DNA of 5,573 bases from an uncultured Eubacteriales bacterium. Lineage in GTDB: Bacteria; Bacillota; Clostridia; Oscillospirales; Oscillospiraceae. Position numbers and translations under genes: made by a program. Numbering within the stretch: the stretch's first letter is position 1; each line of letters opens with the position of its first letter. Location of the stretch: positions 1 to 5,573 of the forward strand of contig URQA01000157.1 of assembly GCA_900549885.1 (NCBI GenBank), read 5' to 3'. The notes beneath the pieces are model-generated. The model did no database searches, had not been told where the DNA came from, and saw nothing but the letters and a program-made list of their open reading frames with translations. Below are positions 1 through 4,554 of this stretch, piece by piece.

Positions 1-1087
1 CCCGTCGGGCCCGGTCCTCCTGGACGTGCCTGGGGATCTGCCCCTCCATGGCTGCCGCCGGGGTACCCGGCCGACGGGAGTAGGGAAAGATGTGCATGGA
101 GGAAAAGGCGCACCGACGGAGAAAGGCCAGGGTTTGGGCAAACTCATCCTCCGTCTCCTGGGGGAAGCCTACAATGAGGTCGGTGGTGATAGCGGGGTGC
201 TGAAAGACTTCCCGGAGTAATTTTATAGACTCATAATACCGGGCGGTATCGTATTTCCGGTTCATCCGTTTCAGGGTGGCGTCGCAGCCCGACTGGAGGG
301 ACAGGTGAAAGTGTGGGCACAGGTTGGGCAGGACGGCGGCCCGGCGGCAGAACTCCTCTGTAATAGTCCGCGGCTCCAGCGAGCCCAGCCGGATGCGGAG
401 GTCAGGTACCGTCCGGCAGACTCCCTCCACCAGGTCAATCAGGGACGAGCCGTTTTTCAGGTCCTGGCCCCAGGAGGAGATCTCGATGCCAGTGAGCACG
501 ATCTCCTGGTAGCCCGCTGCCGCCAGGGCTCGGGTCTGGCTTATGGCTTCGTTCAGCGGTAGGGAGCGGATAGGTCCCCGGGCATAGGGGATAATGCAGT
601 AGGCGCAGAAGTTGACACATCCGTCCTCCACTTTCAGATAGGCTCTGGTGCGGCCCTCCATATTGCCCGCATGGAGCACCTCAAAGCTCCGCCGCCGGAG
701 GGCCTCATCCACCGTCACGGCGGTATGCCGGGGCTGGTCAACCCGCTTTTCTTGGGCGATCTGCTCCAGCTGGTCCAGAAAGGCCATGCGGCCTCCCGTA
801 CCTGACACCAGATCCACCCCCAGGGCGGCCACCGCCTCTGGGTCAGTCTGGCCATAGCAGCCGCACACCGCTACCACCGCATGAGGACAGCGGCGCTGAG
901 CCCGGCGGATCGTGTTGCGGGATTTTTTGTCGCTGACCGCAGTGACGGTGCAGGTGTTGATGATATAGGCGTCGGCTGGCCCGTCGAAGGGCACCAGGAC
1001 ATGGCCCCGGGCGGTCAGCTCCTGCTCCATGGCGGCAGTCTCGTACTGATTGACCTTACAGCCCAAGGTATAGATGGCGACATTCAT
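1..1087 (-). CDS. mtaB: tRNA (N6-threonylcarbamoyladenosine37-C2) methylthiotransferase MtaB, N-terminal ~362 residues (3' end beyond window)
   Basis: Radical-SAM methylthiotransferase of the MiaB/RimO/MtaB family. MtaB members add a methylthio group to t6A37 to give ms2t6A in tRNAs decoding ANN codons; the enzyme is cytoplasmic. Translating the minus strand from 1087 gives an uninterrupted frame to the left edge. Residues 1-~115 are the UPF0004 domain, with candidate cluster cysteines in TLGCKVNQYE (C10), NTCTVT (C46) and CGCYGQ (C77). The radical-SAM core follows, with CVNFCAYC (C157, C161, C164; CxxxCxxC), then LTGIEISSWG (~198-207), RLGSLEP (~233-239), HLSLQSGCD (~261-269) and DLIVGFPQETEDEF (~303-316). 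TLGCKVNQYE and the IEISSWG stretch favour MtaB over MiaB or RimO. Family members are about 430-450 residues, so the end of the core and the C-terminal TRAM domain are missing only because the window stops. The ATG at 1087 is preceded by AAGGGG on the minus strand (1100-1095), 7 nt away. It is divergent from the HPr-like gene. Confidence 0.95.
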   Translation of the reverse strand, partial: MNVAIYTLGCKVNQYETAAMEQELTARGHVLVPFDGPADAYIINTCTVTAVSDKKSRNTIRRAQRRCPHAVVAVCGCYGQTDPEAVAALGVDLVSGTGGRMAFLDQLEQIAQEKRVDQPRHTAVTVDEALRRRSFEVLHAGNMEGRTRAYLKVEDGCVNFCAYCIIPYARGPIRSLPLNEAISQTRALAAAGYQEIVLTGIEISSWGQDLKNGSSLIDLVEGVCRTVPDLRIRLGSLEPRTITEEFCRRAAVLPNLCPHFHLSLQSGCDATLKRMNRKYDTARYYESIKLLREVFQHPAITTDLIVGFPQETEDEFAQTLAFLRRCAFSSMHIFPYSRRPGTPAAAMEGQIPRHVQEDRARR

Positions 1088-1098
1088 GGAATTTCCCC

Positions 1099-1127
1099 TT
1101 GTCAAATCGGAAGTTTCGATTTACTAT
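1099..1127 (+). promoter_or_regulatory. Candidate promoter of the HPr-like gene
   Basis: TTGTCA (1099-1104, 5 of 6) and TACTAT (1122-1127, 4 of 6) are separated by 17 nt, which is standard spacing for a housekeeping sigma factor. Transcription would start near 1134, about 57 nt before the ATG at 1191. The -10 is only moderate, so this is weaker evidence than for the opposing mtaB promoter. Confidence 0.45.
1104..1122. promoter_or_regulatory. 19-bp imperfect palindrome, candidate operator
   Basis: AAATCGGAAGTTTCGATTT is a dyad centred on 1113: eight of nine position pairs are complementary, with only G1110/T1116 not a Watson-Crick pair. The outer six-base half-sites AAATCG and CGATTT are perfect. 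It fills the spacer of the candidate rightward promoter and lies in the leader of the leftward mtaB transcript. A repressor bound here would block the rightward promoter. It could equally be a leader-RNA hairpin or chance. The binding protein is unknown. Confidence 0.4.
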
Positions 1128-1148
1128 AGAAATAGAGATACCCTTTGG

Positions 1149-1177
1149 ATTATACCAGTTGCCTGGTGATTTGTACA
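1149..1177 (-). promoter_or_regulatory. Candidate promoter of mtaB (extended -10)
   Basis: Read on the minus strand there is TGTACA (1177-1172, 4 of 6 matches to TTGACA), a 17-nt spacer, and a perfect TATAAT (1154-1149) preceded by TGG, which makes an extended -10. Transcription would begin near 1142 and give a leader of about 55 nt before the mtaB ATG. The upstream hexamer overlaps the start of the Shine-Dalgarno sequence of the divergent gene. Confidence 0.7.
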
Positions 1178-1183
1178 GGAGGG
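1177..1183 (+). promoter_or_regulatory. Strong Shine-Dalgarno of the HPr-like gene
   Basis: AGGAGGG lies 7 nt upstream of the ATG at 1191 and contains the full AGGAGG consensus. It supports this small frame as a real gene and fixes its start. Confidence 0.85.
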
Positions 1184-1190
1184 AAGGAGC

Positions 1191-1424
1191 ATGAAATTTC
1201 AGGTGTTGCTCTCGTCCGTGGCTGATGTAAAGGACTTTGTGGATGCGGCCTCTGCCTGTCCGTCAGAGGTGGACGTGCTCTCCGGTCGGTATGTGGTCAA
1301 TGGAAAGTCCATTATGGGTCTGTTCTCCGTAGACCTGTCCGCTCCGGTGACGGTTGCGGTCCATGGGCAAGGGCCGGGGGAAGAGGCGTTTCGGGAGCGG
1401 GTGTCCCGCTTTGCCTGCCAATGA
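1191..1424 (+). CDS. HPr-like (Crh-like) small protein lacking the active-site histidine
   Basis: A 77-residue protein of the HPr fold, close to the usual 85-88 residues. HPr carries phosphate from PEP via His15 in the phosphotransferase system, and in Bacillota its Ser46 is phosphorylated by HPr kinase for catabolite control through CcpA. Here GRYVVNGKSIMGLFSVDL (residues 32-49) matches the HPr Ser46 region (KSIMG, serine at residue 40), followed by the PVTVAVHG strand (~52-59). The stretch where HPr has GIHARPA reads SVADVKDFVDAA (9-20) and has no histidine. It therefore cannot be a normal PTS phosphocarrier. Crh of Bacillus, which also lacks this histidine, is the known parallel. A serine-phosphorylated regulator is plausible but unproven. 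The start is fixed by AGGAGGG 7 nt upstream. It is monocistronic, with a terminator 25 bp after the stop. The fold assignment is good; the regulatory role is inference. Confidence 0.85.
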   Translation: MKFQVLLSSVADVKDFVDAASACPSEVDVLSGRYVVNGKSIMGLFSVDLSAPVTVAVHGQGPGEEAFRERVSRFACQ

Positions 1425-1448
1425 CGAACGAACGGACAAGATCTTCTG

Positions 1449-1484
1449 TGCCGGAGGACGCTGGTGCGTCCTTCGGCAATTTTT
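1449..1484 (+). terminator. Rho-independent terminator after the HPr-like gene
   Basis: TGCCGGAGGACG (1449-1460) pairs with CGTCCTTCGGCA (1467-1478) in a 12-bp GC-rich stem containing one G-U pair, around a 6-nt CTGGTG loop. The run ATTTTTA follows directly (T-tract 1480-1484). It separates the HPr-like transcript from the MATE operon. Confidence 0.9.
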
Positions 1485-1507
1485 ATGCTGATTCGGCCCA
1501 TTTTTCA

Positions 1508-1536
1508 TTTACTTTCCCGGCGGGAGATGATATACT
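1508..1536 (+). promoter_or_regulatory. Promoter of the MATE-yfbR-GNAT operon
   Basis: TTTACT (1508-1513, 4 of 6), a 17-nt spacer and TATACT (1531-1536, 5 of 6) preceded by TGA form an extended -10 promoter. Transcription would start near 1543, about 34 nt before the GTG of the exporter gene. It lies just after the upstream terminator, as expected for the start of a new unit. Confidence 0.7.
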
Positions 1537-1576
1537 GTACCACACGTGACATAGAAAGAGAAGGGAATGTGGACGA

Positions 1577-2977
1577 GTGGCACGCGCGAAGCTGATGACC
1601 GAGGGCAGCGAGTGGAAGCTCATATTGCTCTTTACCCTGCCACTGATGGCAGGGAATTTTTTGCAACAACTCTATAACGCGGTGGACGGCATCGTGGTGG
1701 GCAATTTTGCCGCCGCCGGGGAGAACGCCCTGGCTGCCGTAGGCACCTGCGCACCCATTACCATGCTGTTTATCGCCGTGGCTATGGGGATGAGTACTGG
1801 CTGCTCTATCCTGATTGCCCAGCTTCACGGGGCCAGGCAGTATGACGAGATGCGTAAAGCGGTGGCTACCTCGCTGATCCTAGTCATCGCCGTGGGCCTG
1901 GTGCTGTCCGTGGTGGGGAGCGTGGTGGCCCAGTGGTTGCTGACCCATGTCCTCAAGGTGTCCGAGGACATTCTGGCGGATGCCACGGCCTATTTCGCCA
2001 TCTACTGCTTCGGGCTGGTGTTCCAGTTTGCCTATAACATCGTGTCCTTTATTCTTCGGTCCCTGGGAGATTCGGCGGCCACACTATATTTCCTGCTGGT
2101 GTCATCGGTGACCAACATCGTGCTGGACCTGGTGTTCGTCATCTGCCTGCACTGGGACGTGCCCGGCGTGGCGATTGCCACGGTGATTGCCCAGGCGTTG
2201 TCTGCGGTGGTCAGCGTCATCTATATGTTCAAACGCTACCCCATTCTCCGCTTTGCCAAGGGGGAGTTCCGCTTCCACCGGAAGCAGGCGGCTCAGGCGC
2301 TGCGCCTGTCCATCCCCACCACCCTCCAGCAGTGCATTGTGTCCTCTGGTCACATCGCGATCCAGCGCATCGTCAACGACTTCGGCCTCACCGCCGCATT
2401 TACCGCTGGGATGCGGATGGAAAACTTCATCATGATCCCTATTTTCTCCTTCAACGTGGGGATTGCCACCTTTACCGGGCAGAATGTGGGTGCTGGCCGG
2501 CTGGACCGGGTGCGACGGGGCTTCCGGGCTACCCAGATTATGGGATTAGCAGTGTGTGCCGTAGTGGGGGTGCTGGCCTTTACGCTGGCCAGCCCGCTGG
2601 TAGGGTTATTCGGTGTGGAGGGGAGCACCCAGGCCATCGCGGCGGAATATCTGCGCTTCATCGCGCCCTGTCTGCTTCTATTCTGCTTCTACATCATCAC
2701 AAACGGCGTGCTCCAGGGGTCGGGTGACGTGATCTTCACCGCCGTGAACACGGTGAGCAATCTAGCTATCCGTTGCGCAGCGGCTTATCTGCTGGCCTAT
2801 CTCACCCCGCTTGAGGGCCGGGCGGCCTGGGTAAGCCTGCCGATCAGCTGGACCTATGCCCTGGTGTTGTCTCTGGTGCGCTATAAGCGGGGGAAGTGGA
2901 GGAAAAAGGCGGTGGCAACATCCTCTGGACCAGAGTTACCTCAAGAAGAGGTGCTGGAAGAGGAGGGCCTGTCGTGA
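1577..2977 (+). CDS. MATE family multidrug/cation antiporter
   Basis: A 466-residue inner-membrane exporter of the multidrug and toxic compound extrusion family (NorM/DinF/MepA-like), which expels cationic or drug-like compounds in exchange for Na+ or H+. About twelve hydrophobic segments form two homologous halves. The first opens with LPLMAGNFLQQLYNAVDGIV (21-40) and has LRSLGD (160-165). A cytoplasmic loop (YPILRFAKGEFRFHRKQ, ~221-237) separates it from the second half, which has GQNVGAGRLDRVRRG (301-315) and LQGSGD (379-384). The length is typical. The substrate cannot be read from the sequence. I chose the GTG at 1577, with AAGGGA (1561-1566) 10 nt upstream; the internal ATG at 1595 has no Shine-Dalgarno. 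The C-terminal tail after ~440 is basic and then strongly acidic (EEVLEEEG), and its codons contain the ribosome-binding site of the next gene. First gene of a rightward operon. Confidence 0.95.
   Translation: MARAKLMTEGSEWKLILLFTLPLMAGNFLQQLYNAVDGIVVGNFAAAGENALAAVGTCAPITMLFIAVAMGMSTGCSILIAQLHGARQYDEMRKAVATSLILVIAVGLVLSVVGSVVAQWLLTHVLKVSEDILADATAYFAIYCFGLVFQFAYNIVSFILRSLGDSAATLYFLLVSSVTNIVLDLVFVICLHWDVPGVAIATVIAQALSAVVSVIYMFKRYPILRFAKGEFRFHRKQAAQALRLSIPTTLQQCIVSSGHIAIQRIVNDFGLTAAFTAGMRMENFIMIPIFSFNVGIATFTGQNVGAGRLDRVRRGFRATQIMGLAVCAVVGVLAFTLASPLVGLFGVEGSTQAIAAEYLRFIAPCLLLFCFYIITNGVLQGSGDVIFTAVNTVSNLAIRCAAAYLLAYLTPLEGRAAWVSLPISWTYALVLSLVRYKRGKWRKKAVATSSGPELPQEEVLEEEGLS
2961..2967 (+). promoter_or_regulatory. 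Shine-Dalgarno of the yfbR-like gene, inside the MATE coding sequence
   Basis: AGGAGGG lies 6 nt before the GTG at 2974, within the last codons of the exporter gene. It decides the GTG start over the in-frame upstream ATG at 2896, which has no comparable site and would add 26 residues unlike the family's N-terminus. Confidence 0.85.
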
Positions 2978-3549
2978 GCCACAGCTTTTTTGCCTATATC
3001 TTCCGCATGCGCTACATCGCCCGGTGGGCGCTGATGCGCAACACCCGAACTGAAAATGTGGAAGAGCACTCCTACGAGGTGGCAGTGCTGGCCCACGCCC
3101 TGTCTGTCATTGGCCGGGACGTGTTTCAAAAGGACCTAGACCCGGACAAGACCGCCGCTGCCGCTTTGTTTCATGATGCACCAGAGATCATCACTGGGGA
3201 TCTACCCACCCCCATCAAATATTTTAACCCTGGCATCAAAACTGCCTATCAACAGGTGGAGGCGGTGGCTCAGGACAAGCTGCTGTCTATGCTGCCGCCG
3301 GAGCTGGTGGATGCCTATGAGCCTTTGGTGCGGGAGGCCGACCCGGAGGTGCGTCGGTACGTGAAGGCGGCGGATAAGCTGGCCGCCTGGCTCAAGTGTC
3401 AGGAGGAACTCAAGGCGGGCAACGCCGAGTTCAGGCGGGCCGCCGACGAGACCTTGACCACCCTGCGGGCTATGGGCATGGAGGAAGTGGACTGGTTTCT
3501 GGACCGGCTGGGCGGGGCGTTCCAACTGACGCTGGACGATTTGGGGTAG
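2974..3549 (+). CDS. yfbR: HD-domain 5'-deoxynucleotidase, YfbR family
   Basis: A 191-residue cytoplasmic metal-dependent phosphohydrolase. E. coli YfbR (199 residues) removes phosphate from deoxyribonucleoside 5'-monophosphates in dNTP pool turnover. The match runs end to end: the N-terminus SHSFFAYIFRMRYIARWALM, then MRNTRTENVEEHS with metal-ligand H32, the HD pair in LFHDAPEIITGDLPTPIKYF (H67, D68; E71 conserved), and VKAADKLAAWLKCQEEL with the distal aspartate D134. W18, which confers deoxyribose preference in E. coli, is present, preceded by R17. All expected catalytic residues are present. The GTG start overlaps the stop of the exporter gene (GTGA) behind a strong Shine-Dalgarno, so translation is probably coupled. 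A general HD hydrolase of other specificity is possible, but the TGDLPTP-KYF block argues for YfbR. Confidence 0.93.
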   Translation: MSHSFFAYIFRMRYIARWALMRNTRTENVEEHSYEVAVLAHALSVIGRDVFQKDLDPDKTAAAALFHDAPEIITGDLPTPIKYFNPGIKTAYQQVEAVAQDKLLSMLPPELVDAYEPLVREADPEVRRYVKAADKLAAWLKCQEELKAGNAEFRRAADETLTTLRAMGMEEVDWFLDRLGGAFQLTLDDLG

Positions 3550-3552
3550 CCC

Positions 3553-4041
3553 GTGGGAGAACTCATCCTCACTGCAGGCCAGCCTGATCGGGCCATCGCC
3601 ATCATGCGGGAGGTGGCCGCCTGGGGCCGAGAGCGGGGCTTCCGGGTTTGGCTGAACGAATGGCTGACACGGGAAAAGTTGTTGACAGAGGAAGCCCAGC
3701 CAGAAAATTTCTATGTGGGCTCGGTGGACGGACAGGACACCTGCGCCTTTATCCTGCAATGGAGCGACCGGGAATATTGGCCGGACGCGCTGAAATATGA
3801 GGCGGCCTATCTCCACAAGCTCTGCGTCCGCCGGGTTTTCGCTCATACCGGCATGATTGGCCGGGTGGTGGATGCCATCCGACAGGAGTGCGTGCCGCGA
3901 GGGGTCCGCTTTCTTCGCTTGGACACGGGAACAAATGAGCCTGTGGTGCGGGACATCTATCTGAAGGCGGGATTTCAAATTGTAAAGACACTTTACAATC
4001 ACGGAACGCCTTCCATGCTATTATACGAGCTGGAACTATAA
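3553..4041 (+). CDS. GNAT family N-acetyltransferase, substrate unknown
   Basis: A 162-residue single-domain protein with the features of the GCN5-related acetyl-CoA-dependent acetyltransferases. AYLHKLCVRRVFAHTGMIGR (85-104) looks like strand beta-4 and motif A, the acetyl-CoA pyrophosphate loop; its RRVFAHTG segment (93-100) is a degenerate version of the usual Q/R-x-x-G-x-G/A. LRLDTGTNEPVVRDIYLKAG (121-140) followed by F is motif B, with the typical Y-x-K-x-G-F ending. The N-terminal part (ILTAGQPDRAIAIMREVAAWG) fits helix 1. The start is GTG at 3553, 3 bp after the yfbR stop, with only a weak GGGG at 3543-3546 upstream, so translation probably depends on coupling. An in-frame ATG at 3604 would cut off the first strand. 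The family acetylates many amines, and nothing here reveals the target. An inverted repeat lies within its 3' end. Confidence 0.85.
   Translation: MGELILTAGQPDRAIAIMREVAAWGRERGFRVWLNEWLTREKLLTEEAQPENFYVGSVDGQDTCAFILQWSDREYWPDALKYEAAYLHKLCVRRVFAHTGMIGRVVDAIRQECVPRGVRFLRLDTGTNEPVVRDIYLKAGFQIVKTLYNHGTPSMLLYELEL
3979..3999. repeat. Perfect 9-bp inverted repeat within the end of the GNAT gene
   Basis: ATTGTAAAG (3979-3987) and CTTTACAAT (3991-3999) are perfect complements around a 3-nt ACA loop. It is AT-rich against GC-rich surroundings and lies 43 bp before the stop codon. It has no following T-run, so it is not a classic terminator. It could be a protein-binding dyad or an RNA hairpin upstream of the ACT gene. 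Confidence 0.6.
4016..4024 (+). promoter_or_regulatory. Weak candidate internal promoter for the ACT-UPF0210 pair (extended -10 only)
   Basis: TGC followed by TATTAT (4019-4024, 5 of 6) forms an extended -10 near the end of the GNAT gene, about 28 nt before the ACT gene from its expected start point. No convincing -35 lies at standard spacing; TTTACA at 3992-3997 is 21 nt away. The pair could have its own promoter or simply be read through from the MATE promoter. Confidence 0.3.
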
Positions 4042-4058
4042 AATCAGGAGGAATCATC

Positions 4059-4328
4059 ATGAAAGCCATTGTCACCGTCATCGGCAAGGACCAGGTGGGT
4101 ATCATCGCCGCCGTGTGTACCCTGCTTAGCGAGAAGAACGTCAACGTCCTGGACATCAGCCAGACCATCCTTCAAGAGTTCTTTACTATGACCATGCTGG
4201 TGGATGTGTCCACGGCCACCGTGCCCTTTGCCCGGCTCCAAGAGGACCTGTCCGTCCTGGGCCAGGAGAAGGGGCTGGACATCCGGGTCCAACAGGAGGC
4301 CATTTTCGACGCCATGCACCGGATTTAA
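4059..4328 (+). CDS. ACT-domain protein, UPF0237 family
   Basis: An 89-residue protein that is essentially one ACT domain, a beta-alpha-beta-beta-alpha-beta module that usually binds amino acids or other small ligands and works as a dimer. MKAIVTVIGKDQVGIIAAVC (1-20) gives the first strand and the G-x-D-x-x-G-I turn into helix 1, where the ligand usually binds. NVNVLDISQTILQEFFTMTM (28-47) gives the second and third strands. There is no catalytic domain. The full-length match and the following UPF0210 gene identify it as the UPF0237 protein that usually accompanies that family. A perfect AGGAGG (4046-4051) lies 7 nt before the ATG. The gene starts 17 bp after the GNAT stop, so it may belong to the same transcript. 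Its role is unknown; regulating or sensing for the UPF0210 protein is inference. Confidence 0.92.
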   Translation: MKAIVTVIGKDQVGIIAAVCTLLSEKNVNVLDISQTILQEFFTMTMLVDVSTATVPFARLQEDLSVLGQEKGLDIRVQQEAIFDAMHRI

Positions 4329-4512
4329 GCGCAGTGGGTAGGACGTGCAGGGCGGAACGAGCGTTGCAAACCAAGAATCACGAAGCGAGTCTGTTGTGAA
4401 GTGAGCCGCAGCGAAAGCGACCCGGCCGTGCATCCAATCCGTAGCGTGATAGCAGGAAATGCGGAGCCGTCGCTCACAGCCGGATAGCCCGGAGCGAGCA
4501 CGAGCGCAGGCC

Positions 4513-4527
4513 TGCGGCGAAGCCGCA
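4513..4527 (+). repeat. GC-rich hairpin TGCGGC-GAA-GCCGCA before the UPF0210 gene
   Basis: A perfect 6-bp stem (4513-4518 with 4522-4527) closes a GAA loop. It is followed by TCATTTCG rather than a T-run, so termination here would be weak at best. Its left arm overlaps the upstream palindrome CGCAGGCCTGCG (4505-4516), so the two structures exclude each other. Confidence 0.5.
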
Positions 4528-4533
4528 TCATTT

Positions 4534-4552
4534 CGATAGTATAGGAGTATCG
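4534..4552 (+). promoter_or_regulatory. Shine-Dalgarno of the UPF0210 gene in the loop of a small inverted repeat
   Basis: AGGAG (4543-4547) lies 7 nt before the ATG at 4555 and decides this start. It is flanked by CGATA (4534-4538) and TATCG (4548-4552), a 5-bp inverted repeat that would place the site in a 9-nt loop. The stem is short and AT-rich, so any effect on translation is speculative. Confidence 0.55.
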
Positions 4553-4554
4553 CC

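Larger units (their letters stand above)
4329..4554. other. Non-coding spacer rich in short inverted and GCGA-type repeats; candidate structured leader RNA
   Basis: This 226-bp gap between two genes that normally sit close together has no convincing coding frame. It repeats short purine-rich words on the plus strand: AACGAGCG, GAAGCGAG, AGCGAAAGCGA, GGAGCGAGCACGAGCG, GGCGAAGCC. Pairings found by hand are GTGAGC (4401-4406) with GCTCAC (4472-4477). Nested inside are a GC-GAAA-GC tetraloop (4411-4418), CGGC (4423-4426) with GCCG (4466-4469), and GCAT (4430-4433) with ATGC (4459-4462). Further on are CCGG/CCGG (4480-4492), the palindrome CGCAGGCCTGCG (4505-4516) and the hairpin at 4513-4527. It matches no riboswitch class I recognise. 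A family of intergenic repeats is an equally good explanation. Confidence 0.5.

Noticed and set aside
1199..1501. Minus-strand open frame over the HPr-like gene
   Set aside because: It runs through the rho-independent terminator hairpin and is antisense to a gene with a consensus Shine-Dalgarno and a recognisable HPr motif.
1543..1548. CACGTG palindrome downstream of the MATE promoter
   Set aside because: A six-base palindrome is expected by chance, and no longer dyad surrounds it.
1567..1569. ATG as an alternative start near the MATE gene
   Set aside because: It is out of frame with the MATE protein, directly abuts the AAGGGA site leaving no usable spacing, and its frame closes after about 35 codons.
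2332..2727. Plus-strand alternate frame inside the MATE gene (131 codons)
   Set aside because: The in-frame MATE motifs continue uninterrupted through this stretch, and the alternate translation has no domain.
3202..4002. Long open frame on the minus strand (266 codons)
   Set aside because: It lies antisense across the well-supported yfbR-like and GNAT genes, its translation is rich in H, Q, P and R with no recognisable domain, and it has no plausible start context. It is a product of GC-rich codon use.
4513..4533. Hairpin before the UPF0210 gene read as a rho-independent terminator
   Set aside because: The stem is only 6 bp and is followed by TCATTTCG, not a T-run, so I list it only as a hairpin.
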